Below, piece after piece: positions 38,878-47,808 of a stretch of DNA of 64,000 nucleotides. A program made the position numbers and the translations under genes. The number at the start of each line of letters is the position of its first letter. Positions within the stretch are counted from its first letter, which is position 1. Location of the stretch: positions 158,501-222,500 of the forward strand of contig NZ_JADAQY010000005.1 in the NCBI RefSeq assembly GCF_015476335.1, given 5' to 3'. The DNA is from Rickettsia endosymbiont of Cardiosporidium cionae (lineage in GTDB: Bacteria; Pseudomonadota; Alphaproteobacteria; Rickettsiales; Rickettsiaceae). Below the pieces are notes generated by a model. The model saw nothing but the letters and a program-made list of their open reading frames with translations, was not told the origin of the DNA and did not search any database.

Positions 38878-39792
38878 CTAATTGTTTTTACTAATATTAC
38901 GTAATAAAATTAATATCGGACCTGAGATAAATATAGAAGCATAAGTGCCTATAATTATACCTATAAATACTAATAATCCGAAACTTTCTACAGCCTTACC
39001 TACAAATAAAATCAATGAAATATTCGCAAGTAGAGTGGTAAAAGAAGTAATAATAGTTCTTGATAATGTATCATGGATACTAATATTTATTATATGGGAT
39101 ATATCATAAATAGTAAATTTCCCTAAATTTTCTCTAATTCTATCATAAACCACTACAATGTCATTAACAGAATAGCCCAATATTGTGAGTATTGCAGCTA
39201 CCGTACTAAGATTAAAATCGAGCTGCAATATACTTGCAAATCCAAGACTTAATAAAACATTATGTATTAACATAAGTAAAGCCCCTAATGCGAAATACCA
39301 CTCAAACCTAATCCAAATATATAGCATAATACCTAAAAGAGCTATCAGAATTGCTATCAATCCTGATTTGATCATTTGCTTTCCAAGTTGAGGACCAATA
39401 AAATCAATTTTTTGATATTCTACAATATCAGGAATTTTTTCCTTTAGTGTTTTTTTGATCAAATCAATCTTATGAAGCAACAAAGATTCTTCATCTGTAG
39501 CAATCTTTATCTCTAAATTTCTAGAATCAGTGCCTATTTCTTGAATTATAATATTACCAATATTAATTTTACTGAGACTATCCCTTATAAAACCAATTTT
39601 AACGTCATTGCTTTTCTTCAAATGTATTACTACTCCTCCTTTAAAATCTATGCCTATATTAAATTTCTGAAATATAATAGATAAAAAACTAACAATAATA
39701 GCAATGATTGATAAGGTATATGATATTTTTCTTATCTTAACAAAATCAATCTTATATTTAACAAATAATTTCTCTAAAAATAACTCTTTCAT
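38878..39792 (-). CDS. secF: Protein translocase subunit SecF
   Basis: Proton-driven partner of SecYEG that aids late stages of export. The 304-aa protein has six predicted helices. Signatures are NIGIDFKGGVVIHLK after helix 1 (the FxGG motif), FIGPQLGKQMIKSGLIA, and the helix-4/5 TILGYSVNDIVVVYDRIREN, which is diagnostic for SecD/SecF. secD is not next to it. It lies upstream of efp and downstream of tRNA-Cys on the same strand. Confidence 0.95.
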   Translation of the reverse strand: MKELFLEKLFVKYKIDFVKIRKISYTLSIIAIIVSFLSIIFQKFNIGIDFKGGVVIHLKKSNDVKIGFIRDSLSKINIGNIIIQEIGTDSRNLEIKIATDEESLLLHKIDLIKKTLKEKIPDIVEYQKIDFIGPQLGKQMIKSGLIAILIALLGIMLYIWIRFEWYFALGALLMLIHNVLLSLGFASILQLDFNLSTVAAILTILGYSVNDIVVVYDRIRENLGKFTIYDISHIINISIHDTLSRTIITSFTTLLANISLILFVGKAVESFGLLVFIGIIIGTYASIFISGPILILLRNISKNN

Positions 39793-39836
39793 ATATCAAA
39801 TAAAAATGATTTCTCAGTAAAATTAGAACTAAAAAG

Positions 39837-39908
39837 AGGCCAGAACCGGATTCGAACCGGTGAATAAAGGATTTGCAATCCTCTGCATTACCACTTTGCT
39901 ATCTGGCC
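39837..39908 (-). tRNA. tRNA-Cys (GCA)
   Basis: A 72-nt cloverleaf on the minus strand: acceptor GGCCAGA/TCTGGCC, T-arm CCGGTTCGAATCCGG, anticodon stem-loop with GCA in GATTGCAAATCC, and discriminator U as expected for tRNA-Cys. CCA is not encoded. Confidence 0.96.
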
Positions 39909-39963
39909 AATAATAACTGAAAATCTGTCAGGTAAATTAATCTAAATCTATTTTTAAAAATAT

Positions 39964-40040
39964 TGGCGCACCTGAGAGGATTTGAACCCCTAACCTTATG
40001 ATCCGTAGTCATATGCTCTATCCAATTAAGCTACAGATGC
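39964..40040 (-). tRNA. tRNA-Arg (ACG)
   Basis: Cloverleaf on the minus strand: acceptor GCATCTG/CAGGTGC (with one G-U), D-arm AGCTTAATTGGATAGAGC, anticodon loop CTACGGA giving ACG (read as ICG), T-loop GGTTCAAATCC, discriminator G. The 3' CCA appears genomically encoded (39964-39966), unlike the neighbouring tRNA-Cys. Confidence 0.96.
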
Positions 40041-40119
40041 AATATATTCTGTATATAAACTCATCAGTGCGTAATTTAACAGATAAATACTATAATATCA
40101 ACTTATATGCAAGAAACCA

Positions 40120-40764
40120 TCATTCTAACAATGATAATAATGAATTAGCTTGCTCTTTAATTACATAAGAAATATTTTCTATAGCTAATAGCTCTGATGA
40201 ATATTTTTTTGCCAGATCTTTATCACCAATTTTATAATAAAAAACTGCTTTTATTAAAAGTGATATATTAAAAAATTCTTTCTTTTCATTATCAAAATAC
40301 TCTAAATATCTCTTAGATTTTTCTTTTTCTAATTCTGAAACATTTTCTTTATCTATAATTAGATTAACAAAACTAATGCGGGAAAATGACTTAGTAATAT
40401 TGGAATAATTTTTATTATCTATCATTTTTTCTAATAAAATTAAAGATTCATCAATTTTTTTTGATGATATAAATTGTAAAGCAAGCTGTAATTCTGTTAT
40501 TTCATGATGTTTAGTATTTTCATTATCAACTAGCAAGTTCTTTATTATATCAGTATCAACAACTACACCTGACATGATACCCAATAATTTATCAGTAAAT
40601 TTTTGGTTTATAACCAATCTTTCTTCATTTCTTTTCCCCTGAAACCATATAAAAATAGAAATACCAACAGTAATTACTATAACAAAAGGTAACATTCTAT
40701 AAAAAATATTTACAAACTTATTGTGTCTAGCTTCAGCAACTGTTTCTTCAAACAAATCAGACAT
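40120..40764 (-). CDS. YfgM/TPR-like membrane-anchored protein
   Basis: A 214-aa protein with a cytoplasmic N-terminus (MSDLFEETVAEARHNKF), one transmembrane helix (about 25-43), and a helical, TPR-like remainder (ELQLALQFISSKKIDESLILLEKM; AVFYYKIGDKDLAKKYSSELL in outline). The layout matches the alphaproteobacterial DUF2133/YfgM group, in which YfgM of E. coli helps secreted proteins near SecYEG. Position close to secF is consistent but not proof. Sequence identity is low, so the family call is tentative. Confidence 0.6.
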   Translation of the reverse strand: MSDLFEETVAEARHNKFVNIFYRMLPFVIVITVGISIFIWFQGKRNEERLVINQKFTDKLLGIMSGVVVDTDIIKNLLVDNENTKHHEITELQLALQFISSKKIDESLILLEKMIDNKNYSNITKSFSRISFVNLIIDKENVSELEKEKSKRYLEYFDNEKKEFFNISLLIKAVFYYKIGDKDLAKKYSSELLAIENISYVIKEQANSLLSLLE

Positions 40765-40934
40765 ATATGAATATAATTAAGTAAACTGAGTATGATTTTT
40801 ATTAAATGAGTGATATTATCATCTACAATGATTAATTTTATGCTATAGATATCAATATAATATGTCAACAAATAGTATTCACTACCAAGCTACTAAGATA
40901 TCCTTAGGTGATTGCTGATAATTTGATTTTTATA

Positions 40935-41651
40935 ATGCAATTTAGTGATACAGGAATAGTAATAAATAAAAAATTTTTTAAAGAACATTTATTTATTATA
41001 AAGGTTCTAACTAAAAATCATGGATTATACTCTGCAGTTATCAGAGAATCAAATAGAAATTCAAGAATAATATCTGCTGGATATTTAGTTGATTTTATCT
41101 GGAAAGCACGGCTAGAGGATTATTTAGGAACTGCAAAATGCGAGCTAATAAAATCTTATAGTTCTAATTTTATGTTAAATAAGAAAAAATTATATGCATT
41201 CAATTCCTTGATGAATATGATATATTATGCATTTCCAGAAAGGGAGAACCAAACTATTTTTTTTAAGAAATTACTGTGTTTTTTATCAGATTTAGTAAAT
41301 GATTTTTCTATTAAGAAATATTTTGAACTTGAACTATCGATGTTAAAAGCAAATGGATATAGTCTGAACTTGGCTCAATGCGCTGTTACTGGTAGCAAAT
41401 CAGAGTTGATTTATGTATCTCCTAAATCCGGAAATGCAATATCAAAAGATTCTGGAGAATTCTATAAAAACAAGCTATTAAAACTCCCGCAGTTTTTAAT
41501 CAAAGATTCCCAGATTGATAAACAACAAATATGTGAAGCATCTAAATTAATAAGCTATTTTATCACAAAATATATGATAAAAGACCCTAAAAAACTCTAT
41601 CAAAGGACTTTGTTTATAAGTTATTTACTAAATTCATTCAATAAACAATAG
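40935..41651 (+). CDS. recO: DNA repair protein RecO
   Basis: Mediator that, with RecR, helps RecA displace SSB. With the ATG at 40935 it is 238 aa and begins MQFSDTGIVINKKFFKEHLF, matching the RecO OB-fold start; a GTG 27 nt upstream is also open but adds non-family residues. Other family features are IKVLTKNHGLYSAVIRES and the C-terminal helical part. The zinc-finger cysteines of some RecO proteins are not evident (one Cys in AQCAVTG). recF is at 4313. trmB follows 30 nt downstream. Confidence 0.88.
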   Translation: MQFSDTGIVINKKFFKEHLFIIKVLTKNHGLYSAVIRESNRNSRIISAGYLVDFIWKARLEDYLGTAKCELIKSYSSNFMLNKKKLYAFNSLMNMIYYAFPERENQTIFFKKLLCFLSDLVNDFSIKKYFELELSMLKANGYSLNLAQCAVTGSKSELIYVSPKSGNAISKDSGEFYKNKLLKLPQFLIKDSQIDKQQICEASKLISYFITKYMIKDPKKLYQRTLFISYLLNSFNKQ

Positions 41652-41681
41652 TATCTATGAAGATTCTAAACAAATAATAAC

Positions 41682-42341
41682 ATGCTGAATAAAAGCTTTG
41701 CAAGACGCATAGGTAAAAAACTATCAAAAACCAGTAAAGATTTGATAGATCAAAAATTGCCACTTTATACCTACAGTAACCAAAAGATAAATCAAAGAAA
41801 AAAAATATTTTTGGAAATTGGTATAGGCAATGGTGAACATCTAATTAATCAAATGAGTTTAAATCCTGATAATTGTTATATTGCAGCAGAACCTTACATA
41901 AATGGTATAGCAAAATTTTTAAAATTATCATCAGAATTTTCATTAGAAAATTTCTTAATTTGGAATGATGATGCTAATCAATTACTGAAATTATTACCAA
42001 ATGAAAAATTGAGTGGTATTTTTATATTATTTCCAGATCCATGGAATAAGAAAAAATATAAAAAAAGGCGCTTTTTAAACAAAGAAAGATTACTGGAAAT
42101 AAAGCTTAAATTACTAGATTTAGGATTTATAATCTTTGCCTCAGATATAGAAGAATATTTTTTACAAGTGAAAGCATTATGTATAGAAGATCCTAACTTA
42201 ACTATAGTTAATTCAAATTTTAATGAGATATCATACCCTGGATATATCAAAACAAAATATCATCAAAAAGCTTTAAATAATTCAAGTCTCGTATATTATA
42301 TATATGTAATCTATAATAAAAGGGGAACTGTTTTTTTTTAA
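41682..42341 (+). CDS. trmB: tRNA (guanine-N7)-methyltransferase
   Basis: SAM-dependent enzyme making m7G46 in tRNA. The 219 aa include motif I LEIGIGNGEHL, the mid motif NCYIAAEPYINGI, and the strongly diagnostic FPDPWNKKKYKKRRFLNKE followed by G-F-x-x-F-A-S-D. The C-terminus YIKTKYHQKAL matches the family's TKFExR region loosely. Follows recO closely on the same strand. Confidence 0.95.
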   Translation: MLNKSFARRIGKKLSKTSKDLIDQKLPLYTYSNQKINQRKKIFLEIGIGNGEHLINQMSLNPDNCYIAAEPYINGIAKFLKLSSEFSLENFLIWNDDANQLLKLLPNEKLSGIFILFPDPWNKKKYKKRRFLNKERLLEIKLKLLDLGFIIFASDIEEYFLQVKALCIEDPNLTIVNSNFNEISYPGYIKTKYHQKALNNSSLVYYIYVIYNKRGTVFF

Positions 42342-42374
42342 ACAATACAGAACAGAAGAATTAATTATCTTCCT

Positions 42375-42920
42375 TTATTCAACTTTATTAATTTTCTTTT
42401 TATTAAACTTATTGATCTTAGAAAGTACAATATTACGTCTGTTATATCCAAGATAATCGATTATTAACTTTCCATTCAAATGGTCATTTTCATGTTGTAT
42501 GACTCTTGCAAGAAAATCACGAACTACTATCTTCTGTGAGATATTGTGATTATCAGTATAACTCAATGTTATAGCACTAGGTCTACTGACTTCTACATTT
42601 TCTCCGGGTATAGATAAACAACCTTCATATTCTGTAACAAAATCTTTTGATGAATCAATAATTTGAGGATTAATTATATATAAAGGATATATTAACTCTG
42701 AATCTGACTGATTTTCTAATTCCATATGTCTTAAATCTATTACCATCATACGTTTTAATAAACCTACCTGAACAGCAGCAAGGCCTATACCACCATTTAA
42801 GTACATAGTATTTAACATACTATCTAATGTAGATCTTAGATCATCATCTATGCTCTCTACAAGCACAGATTTCTTTTTAAGAACCGGATTCGGAACTGTT
42901 ATTATTTTCAAAATTGACAT
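42375..42920 (-). CDS. def: Peptide deformylase
   Basis: Removes the N-formyl group from new proteins. The 181 aa carry the three motifs: GGIGLAAVQVG, EGCLSIPG (metal Cys) and QHENDHLNGKL (two metal histidines and catalytic Glu). All are intact. An fmt gene, often adjacent, is not here; it is convergent with trmB and 130 nt from the end of clpA. Confidence 0.96.
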   Translation of the reverse strand: MSILKIITVPNPVLKKKSVLVESIDDDLRSTLDSMLNTMYLNGGIGLAAVQVGLLKRMMVIDLRHMELENQSDSELIYPLYIINPQIIDSSKDFVTEYEGCLSIPGENVEVSRPSAITLSYTDNHNISQKIVVRDFLARVIQHENDHLNGKLIIDYLGYNRRNIVLSKINKFNKKKINKVE

Positions 42921-43050
42921 ATTTTTATAAAGACATATGTGTAGAATAACTAAACATATATTGTATAACTTTTTGAGCTTAAAATAAATCCGCTAATTAT
43001 TTATTATATTTAGAGCTATTGGTATTATAAGTATATATTAATATTTTAAA

Positions 43051-45408
43051 TTACTTAATTACTTGAATTTTACTATTGTTAAAATTTTTAACTTTAGTTA
43101 TACCATTTTTTTTTGTCTTTATATTGGATATGATTTTTTCTTCTTTAGATAATTTTAAAGTTATAACTCCTCCTTCTTTTAACTCCCCAAAAATAATATC
43201 ATCCATTATTAGATAGATAATTTCTGATTTAATTATTTTATCAATTAGCTTATAAGAATTATTACTACATCTTTTTAAAAGATATTTTTCAACTTTTTTA
43301 TCAATTTCCAGTACAACATCCTTAAGTAAAAGATTTTGTTTAAGTTTTTCCAATTTTCTATCTAATATTTTATCCAGAATATTTTCTACTGAGTTAAATA
43401 CTATTACTTTATCTAATTTATGAATAAAATTTTTATCAAACCTAGAATCAAGAATTTCTACATGAGTCTTACCATTATTTTTGTTGAATCCTATATTTTT
43501 ACTCCCTAAACTGGTAGTAAATATTACGATGTTATTTGCAAAACTAACTATCTTACCTAGATTATCCCTAATATTGTTATTTTCAACTATCCGCGATAAA
43601 AGCTCTAATACAGTAAAATGTGCTTTTTCTATATTGTCAAAAACAACTACAGAATAAGGATCTTGGCTAACTTGTTCTATCAACAATCCGCCTTGTTCAA
43701 AAGCAACATACCCAGGAGAACTGCCTATAAGTTTTGTTATAGAATGTTCTTCACTAAACTCAGACATACTAAATTTTATTATTTTCATATTACAAAATTC
43801 TGCTAATCTAGAAATTAGCTCAGTTTTTCCAACACCAGATTTTCCAACGAATAAATAACAATTTGTAAATTTATTATCATAATCTGATAATCCTAATTTT
43901 TGTAATTTAATATTTTTACACAAATCCTCAATTGCCTGATCTTGTCCAAAGACATATTTTTTTAATTCTTTATCTAATTTTCTTAAACATATTTTATCAT
44001 CCAATATAGATTTATCAGGGATTCCAATATGTTTTGCAATAAGATCTCCTATATCTGAATCAGTGATACGTACTGATTGTCTATCTTCATCATTTTTTAT
44101 TCTAGCAATTGCTCCAGCTTCATCAATTAGATCGATTGCTTTATCAGGTAAACATCTGTTATGCATGTATCTACTAGATAAATTTATAGCACTAATTATT
44201 GAAGATCTATCATAAATAACATTGTGGTATTCTTCATAAAATGGCTTTAATCCGTATAGAATATTAATAGAAGATTGAAAATTTGGTTCCTGAATAATAA
44301 CTTTTTGAAATCTTCTGGTTAAGGCTGCGTCTTTTTCAAAAATATTTCTGTATTCTTTAAATGTTGTAGACCCTATACATTTGATACTACCTCTAGTTAA
44401 TATAGGTTTTAATATATTAGCTAGATCTAAAGCGGTAAAATTATTACTTCCTGTTCCTATAACTGTATGTATTTCGTCTATAAATAGAATAGCATTATTC
44501 TTAGATTCTATAAATAATATCATAGATTTTATCTTACTTTCAAAATCTCCACGATATTTTGTGCCAGATACCAAACCAGCTATATCTAATGAATATACTA
44601 CAGAGTTCATTAAAGCTCTAGGAGCAAGCTTATCTACAATTAATTTTGCTAATCCTTCTACTATAGCTGTTTTACCTACTCCTGTATCTCCTACTAATAT
44701 TACGTTACTTTTTTTTCTACGTGATAGTATCTCTGTAATTCTACTCATTTCAGATTTTCTACCTATTACAGAATCTATTTCTTTGTTACTCGCTTTTTCA
44801 TTTAAATTAACACAAAAACTTAATATATCCTCTTTCTTAAAGTCATAATTTTTACTATCTGATATAAATTTTTTTACTTCACATATATCACTGTTGTATA
44901 CTTCATTTTTTTTTAAAATTGTAAAATTATGATTATCTGGGGTATTCAATAACACTTCATTGACCCTTAACAATTGTTCACAATCAATATTTTTTCTTAA
45001 AAAAACCCATATAATATCTTGACTAATCCCATATTTCATAAAAAAATCTGATAAATAAGGATTTTCTTCAGGAGAAAAACACTCAAACATGATATAAAGT
45101 GCTATAGATTTTTCAGGTACTATACCGCATCCTACATAATCCATTGACCTGCACATAACACTATTAAAAAAACTATTAACACTAAAACTCTTTTTAGGCC
45201 TATCTGCTAAATTATTGCATAAAAAATATTTTTCAATATTTTTTGTAAATTGATCTATTGAGATATTATTTACAAAAAAAAACTCCATAATTTTACTTTC
45301 TTCAGTTAAAGCCAGTAACAAATGTTCGCAAGAAACATTTTTATTGCTATATTTTTTAGCAATATCCTTAGATTTTGTAATTAATTTTTCTAGAATATTA
45401 AAATACAT
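43051..45408 (-). CDS. clpA: ClpA-type AAA+ unfoldase, altered second Walker B
   Basis: ATP-dependent unfoldase that feeds ClpP. The 785-aa protein has an N-domain (about 1-145), AAA1 with Walker A K246 (GDTGVGKT), Walker B FIDEIHTV and pore loop GTKYRGDFE, and AAA2 with Walker A K528 (GKSGVGKT) and pore loop GYVAFEQGG. A ClpP-loop-like IGF is found in SKNIGFNKNN. In AAA2 the Walker B catalytic Glu is replaced: VVVFDNIEKAH has D591-N592 instead of DE, a change needing two bases, so hydrolysis in that ring may be weakened. N-terminal Clp repeats are divergent. clpS is not adjacent. A 23-nt palindrome lies upstream. Confidence 0.9.
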   Translation of the reverse strand: MYFNILEKLITKSKDIAKKYSNKNVSCEHLLLALTEESKIMEFFFVNNISIDQFTKNIEKYFLCNNLADRPKKSFSVNSFFNSVMCRSMDYVGCGIVPEKSIALYIMFECFSPEENPYLSDFFMKYGISQDIIWVFLRKNIDCEQLLRVNEVLLNTPDNHNFTILKKNEVYNSDICEVKKFISDSKNYDFKKEDILSFCVNLNEKASNKEIDSVIGRKSEMSRITEILSRRKKSNVILVGDTGVGKTAIVEGLAKLIVDKLAPRALMNSVVYSLDIAGLVSGTKYRGDFESKIKSMILFIESKNNAILFIDEIHTVIGTGSNNFTALDLANILKPILTRGSIKCIGSTTFKEYRNIFEKDAALTRRFQKVIIQEPNFQSSINILYGLKPFYEEYHNVIYDRSSIISAINLSSRYMHNRCLPDKAIDLIDEAGAIARIKNDEDRQSVRITDSDIGDLIAKHIGIPDKSILDDKICLRKLDKELKKYVFGQDQAIEDLCKNIKLQKLGLSDYDNKFTNCYLFVGKSGVGKTELISRLAEFCNMKIIKFSMSEFSEEHSITKLIGSSPGYVAFEQGGLLIEQVSQDPYSVVVFDNIEKAHFTVLELLSRIVENNNIRDNLGKIVSFANNIVIFTTSLGSKNIGFNKNNGKTHVEILDSRFDKNFIHKLDKVIVFNSVENILDKILDRKLEKLKQNLLLKDVVLEIDKKVEKYLLKRCSNNSYKLIDKIIKSEIIYLIMDDIIFGELKEGGVITLKLSKEEKIISNIKTKKNGITKVKNFNNSKIQVIK

Positions 45409-45547
45409 AATATAAATTATTTATAAATCAACTATATATTAATATATTATATTAATATTAAATGGGTTTCAATTTCGACAATTCTATTACACCCAAAATG
45501 GACAGTGATTTATTCATCTATGAGGTATATTTACATTAAGTTAAATG

Positions 45548-45570
45548 TAACAATATACAGTATATTGTTA
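45548..45570. promoter_or_regulatory. 23-nt perfect palindrome between tsaB and clpA
   Basis: An exact inverted repeat with 11-bp arms (TAACAATATAC and its complement) around a central A. It lies 12 nt after the tsaB stop and about 140 nt before the clpA ATG. It has no T-run, so it reads more like an operator or RNA-end hairpin than a classic terminator. Confidence 0.45.
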
Positions 45571-45582
45571 TTGTATCTGTAA

Positions 45583-46257
45583 CTATTTTGTATCTGGAAG
45601 CCTTACGTATAAAGGTTTTATAGGAGTAATATCATTGTTTCTTATTTTCAAATTTATAAAACGACATAAATAAACTGCTTTAACATAAGTAAATCTTGGC
45701 AAAATCATTAAGTTATTTATGAATTTTATATTTTGGTAAATTATACTCAACGCGTTACCTACACATAATACATTAAGATTATTCTCTGTAAGTTTAGAAA
45801 CTAGAAACTTTATATCACTGTTATCAATTAATTTTGGTTCTGTAATATCTCCAGCTTTACTAAATATTTGTAAATATGACTGATAAATATTGGATTTTAG
45901 TATTACTATCACTTTATCAAAATCACCTACTTGCTCTATTGCTCTGAGATAACTCACTTCAAAATTAGATATACCAATTCCTATAATTTTAGTAGACATC
46001 ACTATAGACTTAGCAACTGATAACCCTATTCTAACTCCAGTAAAATTACCTGGCCCATTAGTAACAACTAAGTAATTTATATCCCTGTATGAAAGTCTGA
46101 CTTCTTCTAGACTATACTCTATCATAGGCAATATTTGCTCAGCTTGTACAGAACTGTTTAATATTTCATTATAGCATAATATCCTTTCCCCTAGTGAAAT
46201 AGCTACAGAGCAATTATTATTTGAAACATCAAAACCTAAAATTAGATTATCTCTCAT
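45583..46257 (-). CDS. tsaB: tRNA threonylcarbamoyladenosine biosynthesis protein TsaB
   Basis: Non-catalytic partner of TsaD in t6A37 formation. The 224 aa show the ASKHA-type N-terminus LILGFDVSNNNCSVAI and the diagnostic VVTNGPGNFTGVRIGLSVAKSI. The C-terminal half is divergent, as usual in TsaB. It follows hemJ by 18 nt, forming the end of the hemE-hemH-hemJ-tsaB run. MtaB at 56112 acts later on the same t6A nucleoside. Confidence 0.93.
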   Translation of the reverse strand: MRDNLILGFDVSNNNCSVAISLGERILCYNEILNSSVQAEQILPMIEYSLEEVRLSYRDINYLVVTNGPGNFTGVRIGLSVAKSIVMSTKIIGIGISNFEVSYLRAIEQVGDFDKVIVILKSNIYQSYLQIFSKAGDITEPKLIDNSDIKFLVSKLTENNLNVLCVGNALSIIYQNIKFINNLMILPRFTYVKAVYLCRFINLKIRNNDITPIKPLYVRLPDTK

Positions 46258-46275
46258 AATAATATTAATAATATT

Positions 46276-46719
46276 TTATTCGAATGGCTTAACTACCACC
46301 ATAATTACTGCTATCAACATGAATAAGCTCGGTATTTCATTGACTATTCTATAAAATCTTTCTGAATGCTTATTTCTATTATGTAGAAAATCATTCTTCC
46401 ATTTTATTTCCATAAAATGGAAGAATGTCAATACCGTAACCGATACCATTTTTATATGAAACCATGTTCCTAAGGCTTCTATCCCGTATATATAAGAGTT
46501 GGTTAACCCAAATATATATGTTAGAACTATTGACGGATTCATTATAATATTCATTAACCTACGTTCCATAGTTTTAAATATCACATCTGATTCAGAGTTG
46601 TATTTTACTTTACTATGATATACAAACAGTCTTGGCATATATAACATCCCAGACATCCAGCAAATTACAGATATGATATGAGCTGCTTTATACCAATCAT
46701 AGTAACTAGATATATCCAT
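46276..46719 (-). CDS. hemJ: Protoporphyrinogen IX oxidase HemJ
   Basis: Membrane haem enzyme oxidising protoporphyrinogen IX to protoporphyrin IX. The 147-aa, four-helix protein has the conserved WYKAAHIISVICWMSGMLYMPRLFVYH (shown here in two parts: WYKAAHIISVICW and GMLYMPRLFVYH), MERRLMNIIMNPSI, the WFHIKM histidine, and the ending IMVVVKPF. It aligns without gaps to HemJ as I recall it. A 16-bp perfect hairpin sits inside the coding region at 46392-46427. It lies between hemH and tsaB. Confidence 0.94.
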   Translation of the reverse strand: MDISSYYDWYKAAHIISVICWMSGMLYMPRLFVYHSKVKYNSESDVIFKTMERRLMNIIMNPSIVLTYIFGLTNSYIYGIEALGTWFHIKMVSVTVLTFFHFMEIKWKNDFLHNRNKHSERFYRIVNEIPSLFMLIAVIMVVVKPFE

Positions 46720-46746
46720 GTTAATTATCCCTAATAATAAAAAATA

Positions 46747-47808
46747 TCAATTTTTGTATAAACAAAATTTAAAATCTTTAGGACATTGCCTACATAATTT
46801 ATTAGAAGTAATGAAATCTCCAGGTATAACTACTAGCTTCTTTATCAAGTTAGCTAAGGATTTGATAAAATACTTATCAATTCTTAGTGTAGGTACTCTT
46901 ATATATAATAAATCAGAATTTTTTACAAGTAATTTATATTCTATATCAAGTTCTACTAGTGTTTCAATATGTTCTGATACAAAAGATATAGGTACCAAGA
47001 TAATATTTTCCCCTGATTTATTAGTATTTATTATTTCATCTTCTGTACTAGGAGAAAGCCACTCTATGGGCCCTATCTTACTTTGATAGGCAATTTTAAA
47101 TTTTAACTTATTTATTTTCAATCTTTTAACTATTTCTTCTACTGTTTGTTCAATTTGCCACTGGTATGGATCTCCAGATTTAACAGTACTCAACGGTAAA
47201 CTATGTGCAGAAAATATTATTTTATAACTTTTATTATTGCTAATTTTTAATATTGATTGTTTTATAAGGTTAATATGTGCTGATATAAAATCATCATCAT
47301 TATAATAACAACAAACAGATTTTATTGGAATATTAAATAATTTCTCTTTTGCTAATGAGTGTTTAAAATCAAGAATTGAAGACTGTGTGGTTGTAGTAGA
47401 AAATTGAGGATACAATGGTAGTAATATTATTTCTTTAGGATCATACGACTTTATATTGGTCACCACTTGTTGTGAAGTAGGATACCAATATCTCATTGAA
47501 ATAAAAATTTTAAAATCAAAATCTAATAAATTATTTTCAATAAGATATTTTTCTATATATTGTTTTTGTATTGTTGTTTCTTCAAGTAGAGTAGATTTTC
47601 CACCAATCATTGAATAATTTATTTTAGAAGATTTATATCTACTAGTTGAAATAATAAATGCAACAATATACCTCAAGATTTTTGGTAACCTTATTATAAA
47701 TTTATCATTAAAAAGATTAAACAAGAAAGGTCTAACAGATGATAATTTATCTGGCCCTCCTAGATTAAGTAGTACTATTGCTATTTTATGATTTATATTC
47801 TTTGACAT
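46747..47808 (-). CDS. hemH: Ferrochelatase
   Basis: Inserts Fe2+ into protoporphyrin IX, the last haem step. The 353-aa protein starts IAIVLLNLGGPDKLSSVRPFL and holds the catalytic H202 in FSAHSLPLS and the QSKIGPIEWLSPSTED acidic path. The C-terminus has C339, C342 and C349, with C166/C167 in the middle. This fits the four-cysteine pattern of [2Fe-2S] ferrochelatases known from Caulobacter and mammals, so a cluster is likely. Its ATG overlaps the hemE end by 23 nt, indicating coupled translation. Confidence 0.95.
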   Translation of the reverse strand: MSKNINHKIAIVLLNLGGPDKLSSVRPFLFNLFNDKFIIRLPKILRYIVAFIISTSRYKSSKINYSMIGGKSTLLEETTIQKQYIEKYLIENNLLDFDFKIFISMRYWYPTSQQVVTNIKSYDPKEIILLPLYPQFSTTTTQSSILDFKHSLAKEKLFNIPIKSVCCYYNDDDFISAHINLIKQSILKISNNKSYKIIFSAHSLPLSTVKSGDPYQWQIEQTVEEIVKRLKINKLKFKIAYQSKIGPIEWLSPSTEDEIINTNKSGENIILVPISFVSEHIETLVELDIEYKLLVKNSDLLYIRVPTLRIDKYFIKSLANLIKKLVVIPGDFITSNKLCRQCPKDFKFCLYKN

